DNA of 64,000 nucleotides from Palaemon carinicauda (GCF_036898095.1 NC_090735.1:3204978-3268977); one strand, 5' to 3'; positions 41,201 through 55,400 are shown, counted from the first letter of the stretch. The notes: generated by a model from the letters alone, not told the origin. Program-made: numbers and translations.

Positions 41201-44200
41201 TATTACTAAGTTTCTAATAAGTCCAGATAGATCTTTCTTAGCATTGTATTCAGAGAACTAATGAAAACTGTAATACCCTGTACTATTAATCACACTTGCA
41301 AAGATTGATCATGAATGCTTGGCTCAGAAATTGTAGGCAGAGGAACAGAGTAATGCCTCTCCTCTCCTGGTCCTTTCTTCTAATTTTGCTTCTGAATGCA
41401 TTTGACAAAAGTCCTAATCTGTTCAGTTTCCCCAGACTTTTTATCTATTACTCACACTCTTTAACAGCTGAAATACAACAGAGATATTGAACAATATTTT
41501 AAAACTGGATAGGTAACAAAAATCCCTCCTTGAATAAGCTACGTAAGATATTATTTTAATGTTCAAATGGACAATCTAGAGGACAGTGAAAAACCCTTTT
41601 CCTTTCTGAGGGCGGATCCCATGCCTCAGAGTGGAGGGGTTAACTAACAGAAATATGCATTTCTGTTTGGTGGGTAGAGCCTGACCGATCACGTTTTACA
41701 AACTTTTTTTCTCAACGATCAAAATCTAACTCATTGCCGCTTGCGAATGCTCAGATCAGTATTCTTAACTGGTTTAAAAAAAAAAATTGGGCATTTGCAA
41801 AATGTCGCTCACTGCTAAAGGGTATTATTACAGTATAAATAGTACTGAATCTGTTGGTTACCAGATACCTCTTTGTTGAAATATAGCAATGTGAATGCAG
41901 GCCCTTACAACTTCAGTGAAAGTTAGGTTAACTTTCGATTAATACACAAAACATATTCATATTCATGAACATCAAATTAATGTACAACTTTTAGAGGAGA
42001 GAATTCTCTTCTAAATGGTTTTTAAATGAAAAAATATTGGTAAAGAAAAAAAAGTGGTTGGAATTTAAAATAACCTAAAAATAACATTGTTTTCAAGGGG
42101 CTGAGTCACGCTCCTTAAGCCAGAACACTGCCACCTATTGATTTATCTTTAGAAACATTAGACTTCATGATTGAGAACTTTTCCTATAAATACTGCAAGA
42201 TGAAATCTAAATTCATCACATCAGTCTGTTCAGTAATTTCTATGCTGCCACACAAAATACAGTACAGTATCTAGCCTAGCCTGTTCATAATTTCTAATCC
42301 ATATAGTATCTTCTTCCCTTTTACATTCAGAGTTGTATCACGAACCCATTTAGAAATTTAACTAAACACATTATTAACCCTTTTACTCCCAGGCTATTTG
42401 GAAATTTCCAACCCTTAGCCCCCAGGGGGTTATTTTTTTCCCAGCACATTTTGCAGTATATTTTCTTTTAAATTGCTCTAAAAGCCTTAATTTTTGTCAG
42501 AGAGAGGTCAGGTTGGTCTCATTCTCCTGGAAAATGCCTGAATTTTCTCAAAAATATTATCAAAAATATGAAAAAAAAATGTTTTATGGCATTTTTTTGC
42601 AAGGACGTACCGGTATGTCCATGGGGGTAAAGGGATGGCTTTTGTGAAACGTACCAGTACGTCCTTTGGGGGTAAAAGGGTTAAATAAGGTTATCTAAGA
42701 ACTTTTCATATGCTTGAGCAATCTAACAAACAAAATAAGCACTATGTAACTCAAAACGAATTATCGGTGAAGTGAAATGAAAAGAACATCTCACTTGTGA
42801 GGTTTAGATACAAAATATGATGCATACCCACACCTAAATTGTTTACCATAGTATACCACAGATGGCATAATTAACCATAACATACTTTGATGGATTGGGA
42901 ATTAATTTTAATATTTCAGTGATAAGATGTCAAAAAGAGCGCTTTGCCGAGGATGCAAAGTGAACCATATGTAAGTTTCAGTGATATATCTTGTAATAAT
43001 CTAATTTCCAGACCCAGATGTAGCAAAGAAACCAACAAAACATGATTCTATACTTACAATAAATGATAAAATTCCCTCTACAAATCGTAATCGTAACACA
43101 AACTCACCTGGATTTTTCTTGAAGCTTGGATAAAATTGCCTGTCTTCTTTTTTGTTTCGCAATAAATTCCTGTAAATATAACTTCTTAGACATCTGAAGA
43201 AGTTTCAATTTGCTGCAATTCTGGTTTGGATTACGACTGAGAGTTGGAAAGTGGATGAGTGTGTGTTCTGGAACTAGATTAGGGAAAACCTCATAATTGC
43301 CTTTTACATAACATGATTCATAGGATTAAAGATAACTTAACAAAAAAAAAGGGTACCAGAATAATGTATAATAATTTCTTACATCTATTCATTACTGCAT
43401 GAAAGATAGGTGCAGAAAGGTAAAAACATTAAGCACTTTGAAAAGTCCTTCAATATCAAAATCAACAAACGGTTATAAAATGTTATTTTTATTAATAAAA
43501 TAAATTTTTGAATATACTTACCCGATAATCATGTAGCTGTCAACTCCGTTGCCCGACAGAATTCTATGGAGGGATACGCCAGCTATCACAATACTAGAAG
43601 GGGGTGTATTTACCAGCGCCACCTGTGGCCAGGTACTCAAGTACTTCTTGCTGACACCTCCTCAATTATTCCTCGGTCCACTGGTTCTCTATGGGGAGGA
43701 AGGGAGGGTCGATTAAATCATGATTATCGGGTAAGTATATTCAAAAATTTATTTTATTAATAAAAATAACATTTTTCAATATTAAACTTACCCGATAATC
43801 ATGTAGCTGATTCACACCCAGGGGGGTGGGTGAAAACCAGTGTACAAGATTAAAGGATAGCTAAGTATCCCATATTTCATATAATCAGTTATCCACAATA
43901 ACAATGAAATAATAAGTACCTTGGTAAGGAAGTCGACTTGAACCGTTACTCTGCCTTTAATAAGATCGTCTTCCTTACTGAGCGCAGCGTTCCTCTTGGG
44001 AGGCTGAATCAACTCAAAGGTGCTAAAGTATACAGGGCTGCAACCCATACTAAAGGACCTCATCACAACCTTTAACCTTGGCGCTTCTCAAGAAAGAATT
44101 GACCACCCGCCAAATCAACAAGGATGTGGAAGGCTTCTTAGCCGACCGTACAACCCATAAAAAGTATTCAAGAGAAAGGTTAAAAAGTTATGGGATTATG

Positions 44201-47200
44201 GGAATGTAGTGGCTGAGCCCTCGCCTACTACTGCATTCGTTGCTACGAATGGACCCAGGGTGTAGCAGTACTCGTAAAGAGACTGGACATCTTTGAGATA
44301 GAATGATGCGAACACTGACTTGTTTCTCCAATAGGTTGCATCCATAACACTCTGCAGAGAACGGTTCTGTTTGAAGGCCACTGAAGTAGCCACAGCTCTC
44401 ACTTCATGTGTCCTTACCTTCCGCAAAGCAAGGTCTTCTTCCTTCAGATGAGAATTTGCTTCTCTAATCAGAAGCCTGATGTAGTAAGAAACTGAGTTCT
44501 TAGACATCGGTAAAGCAGGTTTCTTGATAGCACACCAGAAGGCTTCTGATTGTCCTCGTAATGGTTTTGACCTTCTTAGATAGTACTTAAGAGCTCTAAC
44601 TGGGCAAAGTACTCTCTCCAGTTCGTTCCCCACCATGTTGGACAGGCTTGGGATCTCGAACGACTTAGGCCAAGGACGGGAAGGAAGCTCGTTTTTAGCC
44701 AAAAAACCGAGCTGCAAGGAACATGTAGCCGTTTCAGATGTGAAACCTATGTTCCTGCTGAAGGCGTGGATCTCACTTACTCTTTTACCTGTTGCTAAGC
44801 ACACGAGGAAAAGAGTTTTTAATGTGAGGTCCTTAAAAGAGGCTGATTGGAGCGGTTCAAATCCTGATGACATTAGGAACCTTAGGACCACGTCTAGATT
44901 CCAGCCTGGAGTGGACAACCGACGTTCCTTTGAGGTCTCAAAAGACCTAAGGAGGTCCTGTAGATCTTTGTTGGAGGAAAGATCCAAGCCTCTGTGGCGG
45001 AAAACCGCTGCCAACAAACTTCTGTAACCCTTGATCGTAGGAGCTGATAGGGATCTTACGTTCCTTAGATGTAACAGGAAGTCAGCAATCTGGGTTACAT
45101 TGGTACTGGTTGAGGAAAAATGCATTGGCCTTGCACCAGCTTCGGAAGACTTCCCATTAAGACTGATAGACTCTGAGAGTGGATGTCGTCCTTGCTCTGG
45201 CAATCGCTCTGGCTGCCTCCTTCGAAAAGTCTCTAGCTCTTGAGAGTCTTTCGATAGTCTGAAGGCAGTCAGACGAAGAGCGTGGAGGTTGGGTGTACCT
45301 TCTTTACGTGAGGTTGACGCAGAAGGTCCACTCTAGGAGGAAGAGTCCTGGGAACGTCGACCAGCCATTGCAGTACCTCAGTGAACCATTCTCTCGCGGG
45401 CCAGAGGGGAGCAACCAACGTCAGCCGTGTCCCTTTGTGAGAGGCGAACTTCTGAAGTACCCTGTTGACAATCTTGAACGGCGGGAATGCATACAGGTTG
45501 AGATGGGACCAATCCAGCAGAAAGGCATCCACGCGAACTGCTGCTGGGTCTGGAATCGGAGAACAATACAAGAGGAGCCTCTTGGTCATCGAGGTAGCGA
45601 ATAGATCTATGGTTGGCTGACCCCACAGGGCCCAAAGTCTGCTGCAAACATTCTTGTGAAGGGTCCACTCTGTGGGGAAGACCTGACCCTTCCGGCTGAG
45701 GCGATCTGCCATGACATTCATATCGCCCTGAATGAGCCTCGTTACCAGCGTGAGCTTTCGATCTTTTGACCAAATGAGGAGGTCCCTTGCGATCTCGAAC
45801 AACTTCCTCGAATGAGTCCCTCCCTGCTTGGAGATGTAAGCCAAGGCTGTGGTGTAGTCGGAGTTCACCTCCACCACCTTGTTAAGCTGGAGGGACTTGA
45901 AGTTTATCAAGGCCAAATGAACTGCCAACAACTCCTTGCAATAGATGTGAAGTGTCCTTTGCTCCTGATTCCATGTTCCCGAGCATTCCTGTCCGTCCAG
46001 TGTCGCACCCCAGCCCGTGTCCGATGCGTCCGAGAAGAGACGGTGGTCGGAGGTCTGAACAGCCAAAGGTAGACCTTCCTTGAGAAGAATGCTGTTCTTC
46101 CACCACGTTAGAGTAGACCTCATCTCTTCGGAAACAGGAACTGAGCCCGTCTCTAGCATCATGTCCTTTATCCAGTGAGCAGCTAGATGATACTGAAGGG
46201 GGCGGAGGTGGAGTCTCCCTAACTCGATGAACAGGGCCAGCGATGAAAGTGTCCCTGTTAGACTCATCCACTGCCTGACTAAGCATCGGTTCCTTCTCAG
46301 CATGCTCTGGATGCATTCTAGGGCTTGGAAGATCCTTGGGGCCGACGGACAAGTCCGAAAAGCTCGACTCTGAAGATCCATACCCAAGGAGACAATGGTC
46401 TGGGATGGAACGAGCTGAGACTCCTCAAAATTGACCAGGAGGCCCAGTTCCTTGGTCAGATCCATAGTCCATTTGAAAATCTCCAGACAGCGACGACTTG
46501 AGGGAGCTCTTAAAAGCCAGTCGTCTGACGGAGCCGGACACAAGATCATGATACTGCTGCACAGTCTGTAAACTGTCAATCATGGGCAAGCGAGGAAGTA
46601 CAGTGACAACCCGAATCTGTCTAGACTGTCTGGGTCGTACAGACAACTCCTTAACGGGTTGCTGAGGTTGCCGCACTGCGTCACAACAAGTCCCTTCTGT
46701 TGGTTGTTGAACGTCTTCCCCGTGACACATTGACTCCGTAAACAAAAAATCCTCTAACAAGGACTAAGCTTGGACTGCATGTCATGCAACACAGCTCAAG
46801 GTCTATGGGAGCAGGTGTGGTAACAGACGGGATTAGCGGCTGAAGTGTAACCATTACCTTCCCTGTAAGCATGTTATGCTTAAATAAAAGTCCATAAGAG
46901 GTTATGCAGCTAAAGGCTCCCTCCAAATGACAGAGTCCTCAAGGGAATATCAGAAGGAGGGAGAAAAGAACTTTCTCATCTACAGGGACCTTATCCTAGA
47001 AAAGCTAAGTTCTCTGAGTGAGGGTTCACTGGTGCAAAGCAGCAGACTAGAAGGCAACGTTATGAAACTGCTTGACAGTCTAGTGAGTTGGCAACAACCC
47101 AAGATGTGTTGAGAAGCATGCGGTAAGGTATGCAGAGCATGATGTATGCAGAGTATGCTGTATGCAGAGCATGCTGTATGTAGAGCATGTTGTATGCAGA

Positions 47201-49420
47201 GCATGCTGAATGCAGAGCATGCTGTATGCAGAGCATGTTGTATGCAGAGCATGCTGAATGCAGAGCATGCTGAATGCTGAGCATGTAGTAAGCAGAGCCT
47301 GCTGTAAGCAGAGCCTGCTGAAAGGAAAGCAGAGCGTGTGCATGGCGTTTAACATTTCTCAGAAATTCCATGACCAGTGCTAGAGTGCTTTATGCATGCT
47401 TGCATGGGGTTTAAACCATGGTATGCTGAACAGCAGAGTCAGAACGAGCTGGAACAACAATAGTGTGGTTTCCTCTTCAAGACTCCGATGAGGGAACACC
47501 TGAGGCTCAGTCTGCAAAGGCTGAATAAAAGACAAGCAGAAGGAAGGCGCATGGGTGGAGGAGGCTGACTCCTAGCATGAGTGGTTGAACCCAAGGGTTG
47601 CGCTTGCTGAGCGGTTGGCGGAAGCGGAGTAGCAAGTTCCAGTTCCTGTGGTGTGAGCGGAGCGCGATGAGGAAGAGGCTGCGCAGAACAAGGTAAATGT
47701 CTCGCAAGCTGAGGCTCCTGAGGCGCAAGGCTAAGGTGTTGTGGTGCTTGCCTTATGGAGGGTTGAGCTCGCTGCAGCAAGAGCTGAGGAAACTGACTCA
47801 TGGACGGGAGAGGTTGTTGTACCTCAACCGAGTGTTGCATCACTGGTGGAGCAGCAAGTGGAGGCGGAGGAAGAGAGGTATAATCCTCCTGATCCCAATG
47901 TAAAGGTTGCCTTAAGAAAGGCGGAGGCTGAACACCACAGGGAACAGCAAACTCAGCACGTGTCTCAACATCGTACGCCTGGCAGGTGGAACTGCTGGCA
48001 GGTGGTACTGCGATCAGGCGGAGCGAGTGTAGGTGGAGGGAGTGTAGGCGGAGGCGGAGGAGCAACACTCTCAGCCCGACACTCACGCATCAAGTCCGAA
48101 AGCTGTGCTTGCATGGACTGTAGTAGAGTCCACAACATCATACGCCTGGCAGATGGTACTGTGATCAGGCGGAGCGAGTGTAGGAGGAGGGAGTGTAGGC
48201 GGAGGCGGAGGAGCAACACTCTCAGCCCGACACTCACTCATCAAGTCCGAAAGCTGTGCTTGCATGGACTGTAGTAGAGTCCACAACATCGTACGCCTGG
48301 CAGATGGTACTGTGATCAGGCGGAGCGAGTGTAGGAGGAGGGAGTGTAGGCGGAGGCGGAGGAGCAACACTCTCAGCCCGACACTCACTCATCAAGTCCG
48401 AAAGCTGTGCTTGCATGGACTGTAGTAGAGTTCACAACATCGTACGCCTGGCAGATGGTGCTGCGACCAGGCGGAGCAGGTGCAGGCTGGGCGAGCACAG
48501 GCGGAGCAGGTGCAGGCTGGGCGAGCACAGGCGGAGCGAGAACAGGTGGAGGGAGTGTAGGCGGAGGAGGAGGTGCAACACTCTCAGCCCGACACTCACG
48601 CATCAAGACCGAAAGTTGTGACTGTATGGACTGCAGTAGAGTTAACTTGGGGTCGGCAGACACTAAGTTCTGCTGAGGTAAAGCCTTAACAGCAGAGATC
48701 TGTTGTGGCAGAACCTTACTCCTCTTAGGCGGAGTGTAATCAACTGATGACTGAGGAGAGTCAGAGCTAACCCAATGACTGCATTCGGGTTGTGAACTTT
48801 AACTTCGTACGTCTGGCATAGGTCTGGACTTAACGTTTAAGAAGTCTTGAGACCTGAGACCAGCGTTACTCTGCCTTTATTTTCTCCCCTAATCTCTTCT
48901 GCAGACGAGCAAAATAAGAGCTCAATCGTCTGCGGGTGGGAGTGACGGTCTCGGTAAGACACGCCCACAACCACCGAGAATACTTCTGTGCGCCGATCAA
49001 GGCCTGCTGAACCCTTATGCCCTTCGACATTGCTTCTCCCCTGGGCTTGGGAGCTTGCAAGAGGTCCCGGACTGGGAGGACGACTGGCGCGCACAAAAGT
49101 ACCCTCACGCACTAATCACTTATCACTTTGATTTCTGTTTGCACTTATTTCACTGAACTCGAAACTTTAAGTGGTTTGTACCTGAAATACGCAATTCTAT
49201 CCTTTCTCAAAGTTAGTAATTGCGAAAACAGAATTACAATGTAACAGAAAAATCTAATGAAAGATAATTCAGTGGTTGGAAAGAGACTAAACACTAGATC
49301 ACTCTAGAAACGTTTAGTTTCTTCCCCTAAAGAGACTAGGGAGAAGAGCAAAAAACGAAAACGACGTTACTCGTACGCCTGGCAGGCTTGAATGAAACGT
49401 TTATCCTCTTTCTCCCTCCG

Positions 49421-49451
<31 letters not shown>

Positions 49452-52400
49452 TGACTTAGAACCTGAGAGAAGAGCCCAATCATATATATCGTTAAAACAT
49501 ATTATTGTTAAAGGAAAAAAACTGAAAAGTTCCTTTATTAGGATCAAAACCATTAAGTTAAGAAAGAATAAACAAAACGCTAGACACGGTTACTCTTACT
49601 GCAACGTGAAACCGTGAACATTCTTTCTCTATCGTAACGATAGAGTGCAAGTTGAACGTTCTGAACGTCAACAACTGCAGAGACAAAACAAAACGTTAGT
49701 TCAGCTTTGAAAACAGTACGAGACTGTCAAAGAAAATCTTTCAAACTCTGTGGCGGAAATAGCATAATATGTTAACAGGTAAAACCGAAATGACGGGCTC
49801 AAAGTTTATTAACTTCGGTAAAAGACCGCCTACTATTAGGAAGGTCGAATATAAACAAATATAAAAATTAATTTTAATGAGTTTATAATAAAAGGAAGTT
49901 AATCGAAGAGGCCTATAAGAGGCGGAGAGATATAAAATAAATCTATAACTTTTGTTAAGCAAAATTAAGAAAGAGAGTCTATACTCTCTTAGACACCAAC
50001 ACTTCCGTCTAAGGGAAGGGTCGGCCATTGAAAAGTGAACGAGAGTTCATACTCTCTCGTCACCAAAATTAATCAAATTAATTCCAAAAGCTAACTAAGC
50101 TAAATATAGAAGTTTCCAGTAAAGCGACAGCCGAAATCAAAGAGAAATACTTCACCAAAGTCGTGAAAATACTCCAAGAACATAAGCGTATCCCAGAACG
50201 TCTTGCCGGAAGCACGACAGAGGAATAATTGAGGAGGTGTCAACAAGAAGTACTTGAGTACCTGGCCACAGGTGGCGCTGGTAAATACACCCCCTTCTAG
50301 TATTGTGATAGCTGGCGTATCCCTCCATAGAATTCTGTCGGGCAACGGAGTTGACAGCTACATGATTATCGGGTAAGTTTAATATTGAAAATTCAAATTA
50401 CAAAACATTTCATCTTAACAATCAAATAATTATACAGCATATAATTTTTATTTTTCCTTAATATACAAACATGAGTCAAAGGCCAGTCACATTGTGAAAA
50501 GTTGTACGATGTAAACCAGTCTCGGTGTGTCAGAAGGTTTTGAGGCCTAGAAGTTTCTTGGTGAGTTAGAAGGGCATGACATAGACGGGATAACACAAGT
50601 GAACAATAATCTGGATCCCAAGAAAAGCTGGAATCGTGGTCTCGAGAAGTGGAGGCTTGAGGGGTATGGTCGTTTGGTGTCCGATCAGGTGGTGCCCTAT
50701 GGCTCGGTGTACAAATGCGAGGAGACTGTGCACGCTATTACAGGTTAAGCAGTGATGCATCGTAAGATGAGGAGATTGAGCGCATGAAAACCGGAGCGCG
50801 AGGTGAGGATCAAGCGCATGAAAACCGGGAACATGGAAACTTAGTGCGTAGAGACCGATTTCGTGGTGACAGACCATGGAGAAACAGTGGGTGCCGAGGA
50901 TAACCGCAATCTACTTACGTCTAGTGCATGCGTTAAGGAAGCTTTCCTTGCTCAGCCGAGTGAGAACAATTGGAAGTTCCTCCTCCACCACAGGAAGACC
51001 TCTCCAGGGCATTCATCTTTGAAGGTGAAACCTGGAAGTCACATGTTGCTTCCAACAATTCTCTTACCACACACATCACTTGCAAGCCAAACAAAATTTT
51101 CTTTTTCTACCACCACCATGTGCATGAGTGTTGTAATTCAAGAGGTATTAGTTTGTTGAGTGTAGTTGGAAAAGTGTATGGTAGAGTATTGATTAATAGG
51201 ATTAAGGATAAAACAGAGAATGCAATCTTGGAAGTACAGGGTGGTTTTAGAAGAGGTAGGGGTTGTATGAATCAGATTTTTACAGTTAGGCAGATATGCG
51301 AGAAATATTTAGCAAAAGGTAAGGAGGTGTATGTTGCGTTTATGGATCTGGAGAAAGCATATGATAGAGTTGATAGGGAAGCAATGTGGAATGTGATGAG
51401 ATTATATGGAGTTGGTGGAAGGTTGTTGCAAGCAGTGAAAAGTTTATACAAAGGTAGTAAAGCATGTGTTAGAATAGGAAATGAAGTGAGTGATTGGTTT
51501 CCGGTGAGAGTGGGGCTGAGACAGGGATGTGTGATGTCGCCGTGGTTGTTTAACTTGTATGTTGATGGAGTGGTGAGAGAGGTGAATGCTCGAGTGCTTG
51601 GACGAGGATTAAAACTGGTAGGCGAGAATGACCATGAATGGGAGGTAAATCAGTTGTTGTTTGCGGATGATACTGTACTGGTAGCAGACACAGAAGAGAA
51701 GCTTGACCGACTAGTGACAGAATTTGGAAGGGTGTGTGAGAGAAGGAAGTTGAGAGTTAATGTGGGTAAGAGTAAGGTTATGAGATGTACGAGAAGGGAA
51801 GGTGGTGCAAGGTTGAATGTCATGTTGAATGGAGAGTTACTTGAGGAGGTGGATCAGTTTAAGTACTTGGGGTCTATTGTTGCAGCAAATGGTGGAGTGG
51901 AAGCAGATGTACGTCAGAGAGTGAATGAAGGTTGCAAAGTGTTGGGGGCAGTTAAGGGAGTAGTAAAAAATAGAGGGTTGGGCATGAATGTAAAGAGAGT
52001 TCTATATGAGAAAGTGATTGTACCAACTGTGATGTATGGATCGGAGTCGTGGGGAATGAAAGTGATGGAGAGACAGAAATTGAATGTGTTTGAGATGAAG
52101 TGTCTAAGGAGTATGGCTGGTGTATCTCGAGTAGATAGGGTTAGGAACGAAGTGGTGAGGGAGAGAACGGGTGTAAGAAATGAGTTAGCGGCTAGAGTGG
52201 ATATGAATGTGTTGAGGTGGTTTGGCCATGTTGAGAGAATGGAAAATGGCTGTCTGCTAAAGAAGGTGATGAATGCAAGAGTTGATGGGAGAAGTACAAG
52301 AGGAAGGCCAAGGTTTGGGTGGATGGATGGTGTGAAGAAAGCTCTGGGTGATAGGAGGATAGATGTGAGAGAGGCAAGAGAGCGTGCTAGAAATAGGAAT

Positions 52401-55400
52401 GAATGGCGAGCGATTGTGACGCAGTTCCAGTAGGCCCTGCTGCTTCCTCCGGTGCCTTAGATGACCGCGGAGGTAGCAGCAGTAGGGGAGTCAGCATTAT
52501 GAAGCTTCATCTGTGGTGGAAATGTGGGAGGTTGGGCTGTGGCACCCTAGCAGTACCAGCTGAACTTGGTTGAGTCCCTGATTAGGCTGAAGGAACATAG
52601 AGAGTAGAGGTCCCCTTTTTGTTTTGTTTCTTTGTTGGTGTCGGCTACCCCCCAAAATTGGGGGAAATGCCTTGGTATATGTATGTATGTACCACCACTC
52701 CTCTAAATCACCAGTTTTTCTCACTTTCACTTCCAACATTTCTTGATATTCACTTTTTACCTTTGGTGTTTTCAACTCTTCCACCTTCACTACCTCCCAC
52801 CATTCTATCTCCCCAATCTTTAGCTACAACTAATTTTGCTTCAATCAAAAACTGATCAGACCATACCCTTAAGCATGTACACATCTTGCAATCTTCCAAA
52901 CATCATTCTTGTTATACAGTAAACACTTAATCCATCAATGCCAGTTCTACAACTCTTCCATTTGCCACTCTTACCTATGTATACTTATCTATATCTCTCT
53001 TCTACTTATCACCAGCTCTTGTTCAACACACAAACTGAACAGGATAATAAAATAAATAGCTTTCAATGGAATTTTTTAAACGAAAGAAATAAGTAAACAG
53101 GTCAAAAAAGGGTTGCATATGGGACTGGACGCAGTTGCACAAACATAGGTGTATTCATTAAAAAATCTATTTTAAACATGAAAGACGTTCTCTAGCCAAA
53201 ATTGGTATACTATACAGTAATTGAAATTTCCAAAATTCCAAGCTTGCGGCTGAGTCGCGCTCCTTACGGGTCCTTGGATCAATCGATATTTCCAGAAGCT
53301 TTTCAGCACATAGGATGCCATTGATACCCAATTAAGACCACAACTTCCATAGGTCCAAGCCCTTGCAAACCTCATCATTACAGCACAGCAACAGGCTTAC
53401 TTTGAGAGGCAGAAGAGTATTAGCTTTGCTAGGGGAAGGTAATACTTATGCTACTTTCAAAATGTGCCCTAAGGGGAAGAGTGCATCTCCTCCCTTCTTA
53501 TGAGTCCCTCTGGAGGACCCTCACCCTGAGGAACCTGATGGTGAGAAGGAGCTACTGTATAGAGCTTCTTCGGCATTAGCTTAGACATTACTAAGTCTGA
53601 CTCCAAAGAATTTCTCTTAAATTTCTTTCCAAATGAAGAAAAGGCCATGCGCTACACCCGTTACAGAGAGCTGACTGCAAGCAGTCATACCTCTGCAGAA
53701 ATCGAAAAGTTCATGGGGGAAAAACACAAGCCTTGCTCATTACGATGCCGCATTTTCCGCCTGGCCTCCAAGGGTACAGTCACATGCAGACTCCATGAAC
53801 GGAAAAAGCAATCAGCAAGGATAAAGAAAATGTGGAAACAGCAAAAGTTAGAAGTAGCAGAGAAGTAGGTGTGTATTGAACTGCAGCAGGAGTCAAAGTG
53901 AGGGTTGTTGTGCCTGGCGTGCAGGTCCCCTACCCTCCCCCTGCCAGTAACTATAACTACCTTGTTAAAGGTTATACGGCTCTTCCAACTCCGATGAAGC
54001 CATATTCCAGTTGAATGGCAAATTACATTTTGGTAAGTTTCAATGTTGTACATCTTAAAGAAATGGATCTATAAATAATCATTAGGTATAGTATTGTAAG
54101 AACTACCTTCTATTAAAGTAAACAATAACAGACCAAATTTAAAATCAATAAAACAAGTTCAATTTATGAGAAACACAAATCACTTATAAATTGTATAAAT
54201 GGCAACAATTTAAAAAAAAAAAAAGGATGAATCAATGTACTGTACACCAAACTCTACAGCAGCACTTCTATCAACACTAACTTCACTGAACAACTGCTGC
54301 TTATAACATTAACTTATGCATAACTATCAATGAGAAAATTAAAATGTAAATAATCGTACCTCGTTTATTTACAGACGAATGGAGAGCAACCATAGATAAG
54401 GTCATTAACGTAGATGTAAACTTTGGACCGCCAGGTGACAAGAACGTTTTGGCAACCACAGCAGGTAAAGGCTGGCCATATTCCTGGTGAAAAGCAATAA
54501 AACTTTGAATTAAGGCTTTGTTAATGATTAATAAACACTGAAAACTACTGTCTAGGCTTGAAACAAAATATATCAATTTCATCACAAAACTATCACTTAT
54601 GCAGTATCTACAGTCATGATTTTTTAACGTACCAGATACTAGAGCCTTTTGTCTATCAAACAATAACAGCAGCAGTAACGCTGTACACATAACATGCATA
54701 TTCAGAGAATACGTTAACAGCTGAGCTGAATTCCTATGTTGTTTCCTTGTCTTAGGTATTTTCTAAAGGTTTTCAGCATTATTCCATTACCTATTTTACT
54801 ACATTACTTTTTCATTGAAGTTTCCCCTATGAGAAATCATTTAATTCTGTGTTTTAAAAGTTGATAGCTAATTCTAACTACATGACCAAAAGCATTTTCT
54901 CTGAACAAGGTTTATGTTAATAGTTAGCAATAATTCCACTTATATATAAATGAAAAAAAAAATGAAATACAATGAACATAACTAGAAAAACACAACAAAC
55001 TTACTTTATTCACATGACCGGAAGGAAAAAGGAAACTACATTCTCTTTTCTAGCCTTGATGAAAGAAAATGGAGCACTCGAAGTTTATCGGAGACTAGTA
55101 TAAATATCTTTACCTCAAATTCTTGTAGAACTAGAGGGGCACTCAGTAGAGCGCAGACCTCAACCACAGCAGCTTATTACTCGACCTTTTACTCTACCTT
55201 GACCTTGATCTTTGACCTAGGGCTTTCAAAATTGAATCACTTCCATGTCTAAACATAACAATTAATCCTTGGAAGTTTTACTTCTCTATGAGTAAAATTG
55301 TGACTTTCGCCACGGCAGCTTATTTCTCGACCTTTTGCTCGAACTTGATCTTTGACCTAGGACTTTAAAAATTGAATCAGTTCCTGTCTCAACATCACAA

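Larger units (their letters stand above)
46690..49112 (-). pseudogene. DIRS C repeat-rich gag-like region
   Basis: Broken Pro/Gln-rich frames upstream of RT. Recognisable shared pieces are KVMVTLQPLIPSVTTPAPID, LLQSMQAQLSDLM, and APKPRGEAMSKG near the 5' end. It includes the 16-bp array at 47130-47335 and the 151-bp array at 47974-48600. The frame at 47439-48086 is open for 215 codons and Pro/Gln-rich. Confidence 0.5.
43481..50392 (-). mobile_element. DIRS element C
   Basis: About 6.9 kb, in intron 3 of HAUS6. Inverted terminal repeats at 43481-43674 and 50220-50392, internal complementary region at 43718-43809. The best preserved of the B/C subfamily: RNase H is open and the YR catalytic half is intact. 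It shares with B the loss of the RT fingers and palm. Its gag region carries different tandem repeats from B. Confidence 0.92.
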
